A stretch of DNA of 12,056 nucleotides from JANNFX01 sp031380225 (GCA_031380225.1 JANNFX010000193.1:1-12056), one strand, 5' to 3'. Shown: positions 1 to 7,174, counted from the first letter of the stretch. The notes: generated by a model from the letters alone, not told the origin. Program-made: numbers and translations.

Positions 1-2
1 AG

Positions 3-69
3 CCCTCCACAAACGCCCCCCCCCACCCTCGACCCCCCCGCCTTCGGCGGGGATGACGAGGCTGGAGGG
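3..69. repeat. Nested GC-rich stem-loop with C-tracts
   Basis: Positions 36-42 (CCCCGCC) and 46-52 (GGCGGGG) form a perfect 7-bp stem with a TTC loop. CTCG at 28-31 can pair with CGAG at 57-60, and CCCTCC at 3-8 with GGAGGG at 64-69, so the inner hairpin sits in a longer interrupted one. There are runs of nine C (16-24) and seven C (33-39). Neither strand has a T-run after the stem, so this is not a textbook intrinsic terminator. It may be the 3' hairpin of an upstream gene outside the window or an extragenic palindrome. The pairing is seen directly; any role is inferred. Confidence 0.45.
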
Positions 70-107
70 AGACGATAGAAAAAAGTATGCGCACGTAGAA
101 CCATGCC

Positions 108-113
108 AAGGAG
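108..113 (+). promoter_or_regulatory. Ribosome binding site that decides the hydrolase start
   Basis: AAGGAG lies five bases before the ATG at 119. This strong Shine-Dalgarno match favours 119 over the upstream in-frame ATG at 53. That earlier start would sit right against the GC-rich hairpin and add 22 residues unlike the family. Confidence 0.75.
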
Positions 114-118
114 ACCGA

Positions 119-811
119 ATGTCCTGGAAGACTAGCTTTCGCTCGATCTACTATGACGGCGCGCCGGAACCGGCCGACCCCGATCTGACACCGCCAACAA
201 CCGCACTGCTGGTCATCGATATCCAGAATACGTACCTCCAACGCCCTGACCGCGCGACGCTGTCGGCTGATGATCAGCGCCGTTATGATGCGTGGACGCC
301 GTTCCACGAGCGAATGCATCAGACTGTATTGCCTCGCACACAACAGATGTTGGCAGCGGCCCGGGCACGCGGCATCGAATGTTTGTTCGCGCGGATTGCA
401 TGCCACACTAAGGATGGCCGCGACCGCTCGTTGTCACAAAAAATGCCGGGTTGGAATAATCTATTGCTGCCCAAGAATGAGCTGCCATCTCAAATTCCAG
501 ATGAAGTCGGACCAATTGGCGACGAGATCGTTGTCACGAAAACGACGGACAGCGCGCTGACTGGCACCAATCTCCGGCTGATTCTCACAAATCTCGGCAT
601 TAAGACCGTGATTTGCTGTGGAATTTTCACCGACCAGTGCGTGTCCTCCACGGTTAGAAGCCTGGCCGACGAGAGTTTTGCGGTCCTCGTTCTCGAAGAT
701 TGCTGCGCTGCGGGATCGATGGATTTGCACACGAAAGAGTTGGAAATCATGAACATGATCTACGGCCATGTGATGAGTTCCAGCGACGCAATCGGTCTCA
801 TGGCCGCCTGA
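119..811 (+). CDS. Isochorismatase-family cysteine hydrolase (amidohydrolase)
   Basis: This is a 230-residue cytosolic alpha/beta hydrolase of the isochorismatase-like superfamily, whose members cleave amide, carbamoyl or vinyl-ether bonds through a cysteine nucleophile. The expected triad is visible: Asp34 in LLVIDIQNTY, Lys141 in VVTKTTDSAL, and Cys174 in GIFTDQCVSS. A cis-peptide-type turn is expected just before the cysteine. Length is normal for the family. The start is set by AAGGAG five bases upstream; a longer frame from 53 is unlikely. It is followed after 167 bp by an APC permease and further downstream by an N-demethylating-type flavoenzyme. An N-carbamoyl or amide substrate such as N-carbamoylsarcosine is therefore possible, but substrate cannot be read from the motifs. 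Ureidoacrylate or biuret hydrolase relatives and nicotinamidase-like enzymes are alternatives. Fold and triad are secure; substrate is unknown. Confidence 0.88.
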   Translation: MSWKTSFRSIYYDGAPEPADPDLTPPTTALLVIDIQNTYLQRPDRATLSADDQRRYDAWTPFHERMHQTVLPRTQQMLAAARARGIECLFARIACHTKDGRDRSLSQKMPGWNNLLLPKNELPSQIPDEVGPIGDEIVVTKTTDSALTGTNLRLILTNLGIKTVICCGIFTDQCVSSTVRSLADESFAVLVLEDCCAAGSMDLHTKELEIMNMIYGHVMSSSDAIGLMAA

Positions 812-817
812 CGTTCA

Positions 818-847
818 GCCTAAACGACCGGCGAACCGCCTAAACGA
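818..847. repeat. Two direct 10-bp repeats, 20-bp period, upstream of permease gene
   Basis: GCCTAAACGA occurs exactly at 818-827 and again at 838-847. A degenerate third copy, GGCGTAACGA (7 of 10 matching), is at 854-863. The two exact copies are about two helical turns apart, as for an operator bound by a protein on one DNA face. They lie in the 167-bp gap between the hydrolase and permease genes, 130-160 bp before the permease start. No promoter hexamers were convincingly placed. A regulatory role is inferred only from spacing and location. Confidence 0.35.
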
Positions 848-978
848 TTATCAGGCGTAACGACTTGCCTTCGCATGAAACTCATATCATCATCGGGAAA
901 TCTGGCCACGGGGGTGGTCTGAAAATTCGGCGGGGGCGGCTGCGGCCATATCCTTAGCCCTGACTAGGGAGAATAATC

Positions 979-2526
979 GTGGCAGTAGACACAGCCGGTG
1001 CATCAACTGCACCAGAAAGTTATGACGTCTCGAAAGACAAGAGCGTCGAAAAATTGCACGGCAACGCTATCGGACTGATTGGCGTGTTGTTCCTCACAGT
1101 TACGGGCGCGGCACCGATGTCGGCGATGCTCGGCAACGTGCCGTTTGGAGCCTATGCTGGCAACGGCACTTACATGCCGGCCGCGTTTCTGCTGGCAACG
1201 ATCGTGTTGACTATTTTCTCGATCGGATACGCAGCAATGGCGCGGAAGGTCTCGAGTGTCGGGGGCTTCTATTCGTTTATCAGTCAAGGGCTAGGCCGCG
1301 ACCTTGGGATGGCAGCTGGATTGACATCGTTGTTTTCTTACAGCGTGTTCGAAGCGTCGCTCTATGGGTTGTTCGCCTTCTTCGGAAACACTTGGCTCAA
1401 GGCCCATTTCGGCATCGATGTGCCCTGGGTTTACTTGGCGATGTTCTGTGTCGTCCTCGCCAGCATTTTGAGCTTTTTCGATGTCAAACTTTCGGCCGCT
1501 GTACTTGGAGTAGCTCTGATCCTTGAAGTGATCATGCTGACGATTTTCAACGTCGGCGTTATGACCGCGGGATCGGGAACAAACTTCTCGATGGAGTCGC
1601 TCAACATCTTTAATGTGTTGACATCAGTTGATGCGACGAAAGTCGGTGATGTTGAACTCGCCGCTGGTGTGGCCTCCGTGGGTATATTCATGGCTTTCTG
1701 GTCGTGGGTCGGCTTTGAAATGGCGCCTAACTATGCCGAAGAGTCTAGAGATCCGAAGCACATTATACCTTTGTCACTCTACCTGTCGGTGATCGGGCTG
1801 GGCCTCTTCTACATTTGGACCAGCTGGTGTGCGGTATCGGCCTTCCCGTCACAAGGCGAGATGCTCCTTAAGGCAACCAAGGATACGAGCAACTTCTTCC
1901 TCGACCCGGTCGGACAGTTTGTCGGCGGTTGGGCCAAGGAACTGATGAGCCTCTTGATTCTGACTAGTTCGTTTGCCTGCGGTTTGGCGTTCCACAACAC
2001 TGCGGCTCGCTATCTCTATTCACTCGGACGCGAAGGGGCACTGCCTAGCTCTCTCGGCAGCACCCACGAACATTACAAGAGCCCATACGTCGCCTCGATC
2101 GTACAATCGGTACTGGCAGCCACTTGGATCGGATTGTTTGCAGCCTACATGGGCACCGACAATCCGAACGATCAAGCATATGTCGGCGTCTATACGATGC
2201 TGGCCGTTCTTGGCACGATGCTGCTGCTCATCTTGCAGGCCATCGTTTCAATCGCGATCATTGTCTACTTCCGCAAACATCATGCAGATGATGCTGGCGT
2301 GTTCACGACCTTGATTGCGCCAGCAATCGCGTTCGTTGCTCAAGCCTATCTCGTATACTTGCTGGTTAGCAACCTTTCGACTTTGGGCGGAACGAGTTGG
2401 TTCGTTACCAATATTCCGTTATTTGCGATCGGCATCTTCGGGCTTGGGTTGTTATGGGGGGTGGTCCTGCGCTTCGCAGCGCCGGAAACTCACGCCCGCA
2501 TCGGCCGCATGGTCTTCAACGAATAA
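979..2526 (+). CDS. APC-family amino acid/amine permease
   Basis: This 515-residue inner-membrane transporter belongs to the amino acid-polyamine-organocation superfamily. It probably imports the compound metabolised by the neighbouring enzymes. About twelve hydrophobic segments are visible, near residues 30-50, 65-88, 110-136, 148-167, 172-196, 227-250, 263-287, 317-347, 371-391, 403-433, 444-469 and 476-500. The first carries the glycine-rich substrate-site stretch FLTVTGAAPMSAM. The APC signature near TM6 reads FWSWVGFEMAPNYAEE followed by SRDPKHIIP (residues 240-264). The start is GTG at 979, preceded by AGGGAGA (966-972) at a good distance. The N-terminal 27 residues are polar and cytoplasmic. 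Length fits the family. It sits between an amidase-type hydrolase and a short-chain dehydrogenase in the same direction. Family is confident; the transported substrate cannot be told from sequence. Confidence 0.9.
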   Translation: MAVDTAGASTAPESYDVSKDKSVEKLHGNAIGLIGVLFLTVTGAAPMSAMLGNVPFGAYAGNGTYMPAAFLLATIVLTIFSIGYAAMARKVSSVGGFYSFISQGLGRDLGMAAGLTSLFSYSVFEASLYGLFAFFGNTWLKAHFGIDVPWVYLAMFCVVLASILSFFDVKLSAAVLGVALILEVIMLTIFNVGVMTAGSGTNFSMESLNIFNVLTSVDATKVGDVELAAGVASVGIFMAFWSWVGFEMAPNYAEESRDPKHIIPLSLYLSVIGLGLFYIWTSWCAVSAFPSQGEMLLKATKDTSNFFLDPVGQFVGGWAKELMSLLILTSSFACGLAFHNTAARYLYSLGREGALPSSLGSTHEHYKSPYVASIVQSVLAATWIGLFAAYMGTDNPNDQAYVGVYTMLAVLGTMLLLILQAIVSIAIIVYFRKHHADDAGVFTTLIAPAIAFVAQAYLVYLLVSNLSTLGGTSWFVTNIPLFAIGIFGLGLLWGVVLRFAAPETHARIGRMVFNE

Positions 2527-2557
2527 GCACGGCGTGTTGAATTCGACATAAATATTG

Positions 2558-2584
2558 CGGGCGCTGGCTTCCGGTTGGCGCCCG
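2558..2584 (+). terminator. Hairpin after permease gene, possible terminator
   Basis: CGGGCGCTGGC (2558-2568) pairs with GTTGGCGCCCG (2574-2584) around the loop TTCCG. This gives an 11-bp stem with three G-T pairs, starting 32 bases after the permease stop. The following bases, TAGTCTTATAA, are only moderately T-rich, so termination may be partial or factor-assisted. It could let the permease be expressed separately from the dehydrogenase gene 41 bp further on. Pairing is seen; function is inferred. Confidence 0.5.
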
Positions 2585-2625
2585 TAGTCTTATAAACAAA
2601 GGCTCGAAGCACAAGGAACGCGCGC

Positions 2626-3405
2626 ATGCTGACATCCATTCAAGGCCGGTCTGTAATCGTCACCGGCGCCAGCAAAGGAATTGGCAAAGGCATCGCCAGT
2701 GTGTTCGCGAAGAACGGCGCCAAGGTGCTGGTCGTCTCGCGCAATCAGGCCGAAGCCGATGCCGTCGCCGCCGAATTCAATGCCGCTGGCGGCACGGCCA
2801 AGGGTTTTGCAGCCGACATCACATCGATGGGCGATATGCAGCTGATGGCAGACGCGGCGGCATCCGCGCACGGCGGCATCGATATCTTATGCGCAAATGC
2901 CGGCATCTTCCCTCAAATCAAAATTGAGGACATGAGTGGCGAGGATTTCGACCACGTCATGAGCACAAACGTCAAAGGCACATTCCAGCCGATCAAAGCC
3001 TGCCTGCCGCATTTGAAGAACTCCGATCAAGGCCGCGTCGTCATCACGTCGTCAATTACCGGACCTGTCACCGGCTTCCCCGGCTGGTCACACTATGGCG
3101 CCTCGAAAGCCGCTCAGCTTGGCTTTATGAGGACAGCCTGCCTCGAGTTGTCGAAGTACGGCATTACAATGAATGCGGTCTTGCCAGGTAACATCCTCAC
3201 CGAGGGCCTGATCGCGCTCGGGCCCGAATATCAGGCCAGTATGGCGGCCTCTATCCCTCTGAAGAAACTCGGTACCGTCGAAGACATCGGTTACGCGGCA
3301 CTGTTCCTAGCCTCACAGGAAGCCGGGTACATCACCGGCCAAACCATCATCGTCGATGGCGGCCAGATCCTGCCGGAAAGCATGGATGCATTAGCGCAGA
3401 TTTGA
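2626..3405 (+). CDS. Short-chain dehydrogenase/reductase (classical SDR, FabG-like)
   Basis: This 259-residue cytosolic NAD(P)-dependent oxidoreductase interconverts an alcohol and a ketone on a small substrate. It has the full classical SDR set: cofactor motif TGASKGIG at 13-20, NAG at 91-93, probable catalytic Ser143 in VVITSSITG, and Tyr157/Lys161 in YGASK. The usual C-terminal IIVDGG is at 241-246. Arg39 after the second beta strand (VVSRN) hints at NADP(H), but this is weak evidence. The ATG at 2626 has AAGGA eight bases upstream. FabG-like annotation would reflect similarity only; the surroundings are catabolic, not fatty acid synthesis. It likely oxidises an alcohol intermediate of the compound taken up by the upstream permease. 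It is followed by a 233-bp gap with a composite palindrome before the kinase-like gene. Family is certain; substrate is unknown. Confidence 0.92.
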   Translation: MLTSIQGRSVIVTGASKGIGKGIASVFAKNGAKVLVVSRNQAEADAVAAEFNAAGGTAKGFAADITSMGDMQLMADAAASAHGGIDILCANAGIFPQIKIEDMSGEDFDHVMSTNVKGTFQPIKACLPHLKNSDQGRVVITSSITGPVTGFPGWSHYGASKAAQLGFMRTACLELSKYGITMNAVLPGNILTEGLIALGPEYQASMAASIPLKKLGTVEDIGYAALFLASQEAGYITGQTIIVDGGQILPESMDALAQI

Positions 3406-3448
3406 AGGGGCGCGAAGCCATGTCTGACTGCTCATTGTTCACGACGCA

Positions 3449-3586
3449 TGGTTCCCGGAGGCATTGCAAGCGCATGCGCGCAATGTCATCCGGGATCTTC
3501 ACCCGTTGTTATGCCGCTGGGTCTATCAACTGGTGAAGATCCCGGATCAGACCGCTCACTATGTTCGCGGTCGTGTCCGGGAACCA
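3449..3586. repeat. 138-bp composite palindrome of two inverted 55-bp hairpin units
   Basis: Unit A (3449-3503) and unit B (3532-3586, inverted) share exactly the outer 11 bases TGGTTCCCGGA and the inner 16 bases ATCCGGGATCTTCACC. The two shared blocks are separated by exactly 28 bases of unlike sequence in both units. Each unit folds on itself. TCCCGGA pairs with TCCGGGA (3453-3459/3489-3495 and 3540-3546/3576-3582), with one bulged base at the same place. An inner stem of about 8 bp then differs in sequence: GGCATTGC/GCAATGTC in A, and CA-GACCGC/GCGGTC-TG in B. The spacer between units is 28 bp. The form resembles bacterial interspersed mosaic elements made of paired REP sequences, or rhizobial intergenic mosaic elements. 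Membership in a named family was not checked. It lies between stop and start codons and interrupts no gene. Confidence 0.75.
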
Positions 3587-3638
3587 ATCGTGTTGTGGGT
3601 CTATTTGATTAGTATGGACACCAACTGAGATTGTAACC

Positions 3639-4541
3639 ATGGCCGGCGACGTTAGCGACGATGCGGCCCTAGAGCGGGTCAAGCGGCTGCCAATTTGGTT
3701 TGGCGCAGTTGAACCCAAACCATTGGCGGGCGGCATTACGAATAAGAATTTCGTCGTAGAAGACCGCGGCCGCAAATTGGTCGTCAGAACCGGCGGCGAT
3801 ATTCCAGTCCATGGCATCGTCCGGACCAATGAGCTCGCTGCCAATCGCGCGGCCCACCTTGCCGGCTTAAGTCCTCCAGTTGTGCATGCTGAGCCCGGCG
3901 TTATGGTGATCGGCTTTGTCGAGGGCCGGACTTTTACTCCTGACGACGTTTGCAATCCTGCTAACCTTGAGCGTCTCGCTGGCTTAGTCCGGCGTTGCCA
4001 CTACGAATTGCCAAAATATCTCCGCGGCGCTAGCCCGATGTTTTGGCCGTTCCATGTCGTGCGCGACTACGCCCACACGCTGGACGACTCAAGCAGCCGT
4101 TACGTTCCGCAGCTTCCAGAATTATTGCGGCGCGCTGCGAAGTTGGAAGCCGCCATTGGTCCGATCGACGTCGCCTTTGGCCATAACGATTTGCTGGCGG
4201 CAAATATTCTCGATGACGGAAAACAATTGTGGCTGTTGGATTGGGAATACGCAGGCTTTAACTCGCCGCTGTTCGATCTTGGCGGGTTGGCGTCCAATAG
4301 CGAAATGCCGCCGGACATGAGTGATCGGTTGCTCAAAATTTATTTTGGCAAGCCAGTTGATGACGGCCTTCGTTATCGAGCGCACGCTATGACCACGGCG
4401 TCATTGATGCGCGAAACGATGTGGTCGATGGTGTCGGAGATGTATTCCAAACTTGATTTTGACTACGCCGCCTATACCGCAGATAACATGAACCGGTTTG
4501 AAGCCGCCTATGCGCACTTCCTGACCTTGGAGCCCCGATGA
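3639..4541 (+). CDS. Choline/ethanolamine kinase-like phosphotransferase
   Basis: This 300-residue cytosolic protein of the APH/choline-kinase fold is expected to transfer phosphate from ATP to a hydroxyl, likely of a small amino alcohol. The N-lobe has the nucleotide-loop-like GGITNKNFVV (31-40), typical of choline kinases, and the strand KLVVRTGGD (46-54). The catalytic Brenner-type motif is GHNDLLAANIL (181-191), with Asp184 as the base and Asn189 as metal ligand. The metal-binding motif is LLDWEYAGFNSPLFDLG (199-215) with Asp201; the DWEYAG wording is closer to choline kinases than to antibiotic kinases. The Shine-Dalgarno site is weak (GAGATTG, 3626-3632), but no better in-frame start is near. 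Its stop overlaps the next start as ATGA, so it is translationally coupled to the FAD demethylase gene. Resistance function is unlikely. The exact acceptor is unknown. Confidence 0.85.
   Translation: MAGDVSDDAALERVKRLPIWFGAVEPKPLAGGITNKNFVVEDRGRKLVVRTGGDIPVHGIVRTNELAANRAAHLAGLSPPVVHAEPGVMVIGFVEGRTFTPDDVCNPANLERLAGLVRRCHYELPKYLRGASPMFWPFHVVRDYAHTLDDSSSRYVPQLPELLRRAAKLEAAIGPIDVAFGHNDLLAANILDDGKQLWLLDWEYAGFNSPLFDLGGLASNSEMPPDMSDRLLKIYFGKPVDDGLRYRAHAMTTASLMRETMWSMVSEMYSKLDFDYAAYTADNMNRFEAAYAHFLTLEPR
4529..4541 (+). promoter_or_regulatory. ATGA start-stop overlap with ribosome site (translational coupling)
   Basis: GGAG at 4529-4532 lies five bases before the ATG at 4538, and that ATG overlaps the TGA stop of the kinase-like gene (4539-4541). 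This arrangement normally couples translation of the two proteins and implies a shared mRNA and a shared job. Confidence 0.8.
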
Positions 4542-6988
4542 GCGCCCTCCCCTCGTCCGCCAAAATTGTCATCATCGGTGGCGGTATTGTCGGCTGTTCG
4601 ACGGCTTATCACCTCGGCAAAATGGGCCTCACCGATGTCATCCTGCTCGAAAGCGGCAAGCTGACGTCGGGCTCAACCTGGCACGCCGCCGGTCTCGTCG
4701 GGCAGCTTAGAACAAGCGCCAACATCACCCAGCTGCTCGGCTACTCAGTTGCCTTGTATGACCGGCTCGAAAAAGAAACTGGCCTTGCGACAGGTTGGAA
4801 ACGCAACGGCGGCTTGCGTCTCGCCTGCAATCAAGAACGCTGGACTGAGGTCAAGCGCCAAGCAACGACCGCCAAGTCGTTTGGTCTCGATATGCAATTG
4901 CTGACGCCAAAGGAAGCGCAGGCGCTGTGGCCGTTGATGCAGGTCGATGACGTGGTTGGAGCGGCGTTTCTACCGACAGACGGTCAGGTTTCACCGTCTG
5001 ATATTTCGATGTCGCTGGCAAGAGGCGCGCGACAAGGCGGCGTCACAATCAAGGAAGGCGTGCAGGTCACGGGGCTCGAAACAGAGGCCGGGAAAATCCG
5101 CGCAGTGATCACCGATCAAGGCCGCATTGAATGCGAGAAAGTGGTGATCTGCGCTGGCCAGTGGTCGCGTGAGGTTGGCAAGCTTGCAGGCGTCAATATT
5201 CCGCTGGTCTCGATGCAGCACCAATATTTGATCACTGAAAAAATTGACGGCGTCACCAAAGATTTGCCAACACTTCGCGATCCCGATCGTTTGACCTATT
5301 GGAAAGAAGAAGTCGGCGGCCTGGTGATGGGCGGTTATGAGCCAAACCCCAAACCGTGGGCCGAAGCCGGCTTGCCGCAGAATTTCGAGTTCCAATTGCT
5401 CGACAACGACCTCGAACATTTCGAGCCAATCCTAGAATTGGCGTGCGGCCGCATTCCAGCGATGCAAACGGCTGGCATCAAGCAGTTTATCAACGGGCCT
5501 GAGAGCTTCACACCCGACGGCAATTTCATCCTTGGCGAAGCGCCGGAAGTGCGCGGCGTTTTCGTTGGTGCAGGCTTCAATGCGTTTGGCATCGCATCAG
5601 GCGGTGGCGCGGGCATGGCGCTCGCCGAATGGGTGGCAAAGGGCGAACCGCCTTACGATTTATGGCCGGTCGACATCCGCCGCTTCGGCCGCAATCACCT
5701 CGATACAAATTGGGTGCGCCAACGCACCATGGAAGCCTACGCCAAGCATTACGCTATGGCCTGGCCGCACGAGGAATACGCCTCCGGCCGCCCGCTGCGC
5801 CGCTCGCCACTGTTCGACAAACTCAAAACTCAAGGCGCCTGCTTTGGCGAGAAGACCGGCTGGGAACGTCCCAATTGGTTCGCCGATTCGGGCAAGGGCG
5901 AAACTGCAAAAGACGTCTACTCTTACAGCCGCCAGAACTGGTTTGATGCCGTCGGGCGCGAGCACATAGCCTGCCGTGAGCGGGTCGCGATCTTCGACCA
6001 GACTTCGTTTTCGAAGTTCCTGATGAGCGGCAAGGACGCCGCCAAAGCGCTGACTTGGATCGCCTCAAACGATGTTTCAAAAGGAACCGGCCGCGTCACC
6101 TACACGCAAATGCTGAACGCCAAAGGCGGCATCGAGTGCGACCTGACAGTGTCAGCACTTCAGGACGGTAGCTTCTATATTGTCACCGGTACCGGCTTCA
6201 CAACGCATGACTTCGACTGGATCTCGCGCTCAATTCCAGCTGGCCTCGATGCCAAGTTGACCGACGTGACGTCGAGCTTTGGCGTGCTGGCCTTGATGGG
6301 ACCTAAAGCGCGCGACGTTCTCCAATCCGTGACCGGCAGCGATCTTTCAAACGCCGCCTTTGCTTTTGGCCGCTGCGATCAGATTTTTATCGCAGGAAGC
6401 GCGGTGCTGGCGCTGCGCATCACATACGTCGGTGAACTTGGCTACGAATTGCATATCCCAATTGAGTTTTTGCCGGCTGTTTATGAGGCCTTAATGGCGG
6501 CAGGCGCGGCCCACGGCATTGCCAACGCCGGCTACCGCGCCATTGAATCGCTGCGATTGGAAAAAGGCTATCGCGCCTGGGGTTCCGATATCGGCCCCGA
6601 TCATTCGCCGCTCGTGGCCGGACTTGGCTGGGCCGTGAAGCTGAAATCCGGCCAAGACTTTCAGGGCCGTGGCGCCTTAATTGCGCAAGCCGCCAAGCCT
6701 TTGCCACGCATGCTGGCTGGGTTTTCAACCGAGCCAGCATGCGTATTGCTCGGACGAGAAACAATTTACCGGAATGGCGAGCGCGTTGGTTGGCTGTCAA
6801 GCGGCGGGTTCGGCTACACCGCCGGCCGCGCGATTGGCTACGGCTACGTCCGCCGCCCAACCGAGGGCGTGACGCGAGATTTTGTCTTGAGCGGCGCCTA
6901 CGAACTTGAAATCGCTGGCGAGCGCGTCGCGGCAAGTGTCTCGCTCAAACCGTTCTTTGATCCCAGCAACGCGCGCGTTAAAGCCTGA
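4538..6988 (+). CDS. FAD-dependent N-demethylase, dimethylglycine/sarcosine dehydrogenase type, fused to GcvT domain
   Basis: This 816-residue two-part enzyme oxidises an N-methyl group and hands the carbon to tetrahydrofolate. Residues about 8-375 form a DAO-type FAD domain: GGGIVG at 14-19, Glu38 for the ribose, and GSTWHAAGL at 45-53. His49 of that motif is the likely covalent FAD attachment residue, as in dimethylglycine dehydrogenase. Residues about 375-435 match the short linker domain of this family. About 435-810 is the aminomethyltransferase (GcvT) region, with GGIECDLTV (530-538; Asp535 near the folate site) and YVGELGYEL (630-638), then the C-terminal barrel. Length is normal for the family and there is no signal peptide, so it is cytosolic. 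Coupling to a choline-kinase-like gene suggests the substrate is an N-methylated amino alcohol or its derivative. Sarcosine or dimethylglycine remain possible. Family is secure; substrate is inferred. Confidence 0.92.
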   Translation: MSALPSSAKIVIIGGGIVGCSTAYHLGKMGLTDVILLESGKLTSGSTWHAAGLVGQLRTSANITQLLGYSVALYDRLEKETGLATGWKRNGGLRLACNQERWTEVKRQATTAKSFGLDMQLLTPKEAQALWPLMQVDDVVGAAFLPTDGQVSPSDISMSLARGARQGGVTIKEGVQVTGLETEAGKIRAVITDQGRIECEKVVICAGQWSREVGKLAGVNIPLVSMQHQYLITEKIDGVTKDLPTLRDPDRLTYWKEEVGGLVMGGYEPNPKPWAEAGLPQNFEFQLLDNDLEHFEPILELACGRIPAMQTAGIKQFINGPESFTPDGNFILGEAPEVRGVFVGAGFNAFGIASGGGAGMALAEWVAKGEPPYDLWPVDIRRFGRNHLDTNWVRQRTMEAYAKHYAMAWPHEEYASGRPLRRSPLFDKLKTQGACFGEKTGWERPNWFADSGKGETAKDVYSYSRQNWFDAVGREHIACRERVAIFDQTSFSKFLMSGKDAAKALTWIASNDVSKGTGRVTYTQMLNAKGGIECDLTVSALQDGSFYIVTGTGFTTHDFDWISRSIPAGLDAKLTDVTSSFGVLALMGPKARDVLQSVTGSDLSNAAFAFGRCDQIFIAGSAVLALRITYVGELGYELHIPIEFLPAVYEALMAAGAAHGIANAGYRAIESLRLEKGYRAWGSDIGPDHSPLVAGLGWAVKLKSGQDFQGRGALIAQAAKPLPRMLAGFSTEPACVLLGRETIYRNGERVGWLSSGGFGYTAGRAIGYGYVRRPTEGVTRDFVLSGAYELEIAGERVAASVSLKPFFDPSNARVKA

Positions 6989-7161
6989 CGGCAAGGCATC
7001 GCGCAGTTCATAGGCCCAATCGCGCCACTGAATCGCCGCTTTTTTTTGAGCTCAAGCCGGGAACTTTGGCATAACTGCTTAGTTATTCTCTCAGATGTGA
7101 TTCTGATTGGGACTGATAATCAACACAATCCGCATGAAGTCTCGGCGACGGCTCGAACAAA

Positions 7162-7174
7162 AAGGTTATCCGTG
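7162..7174 (+). promoter_or_regulatory. Ribosome site and GTG start chosen for the CapK-type gene
   Basis: AAGG at 7162-7165 precedes the GTG at 7172 by six bases. Starting here gives a protein that begins just before the usual family N-terminus. The longer frame from the TTG at 7046 would add 42 residues without family character, and its start lies in a run of eight T. The longer form is not excluded. Confidence 0.6.

Noticed and set aside
53..118. Upstream extension of the cysteine hydrolase to an ATG at 53
   Set aside because: No ribosome site precedes it, it abuts a GC-rich hairpin, and AAGGAG sits correctly before the ATG at 119.
3509..3955. A 148-codon minus-strand frame over the palindrome and the kinase start
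   Set aside because: It is antisense to the well-supported kinase N-terminus, shows no recognisable motif, and ends inside the repeat.
6420..6935. A 171-codon arginine-rich minus-strand frame
   Set aside because: It is the low-complexity shadow of the GcvT region of the demethylase, caused by GC-rich codon bias.
7040..7047. Run of eight T after the demethylase gene, considered as an intrinsic terminator
   Set aside because: The preceding bases contain short direct repeats (ATCGCGC at 6998 and 7019), but I could find no stable stem ending at the T-run.
7066..7078. TGGCAT-N-TGC sequence resembling a sigma-54 promoter
   Set aside because: Only seven bases separate the GG and GC pairs, whereas sigma-54 sites need ten. 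No matching -10 at proper spacing for sigma-70 was found either.
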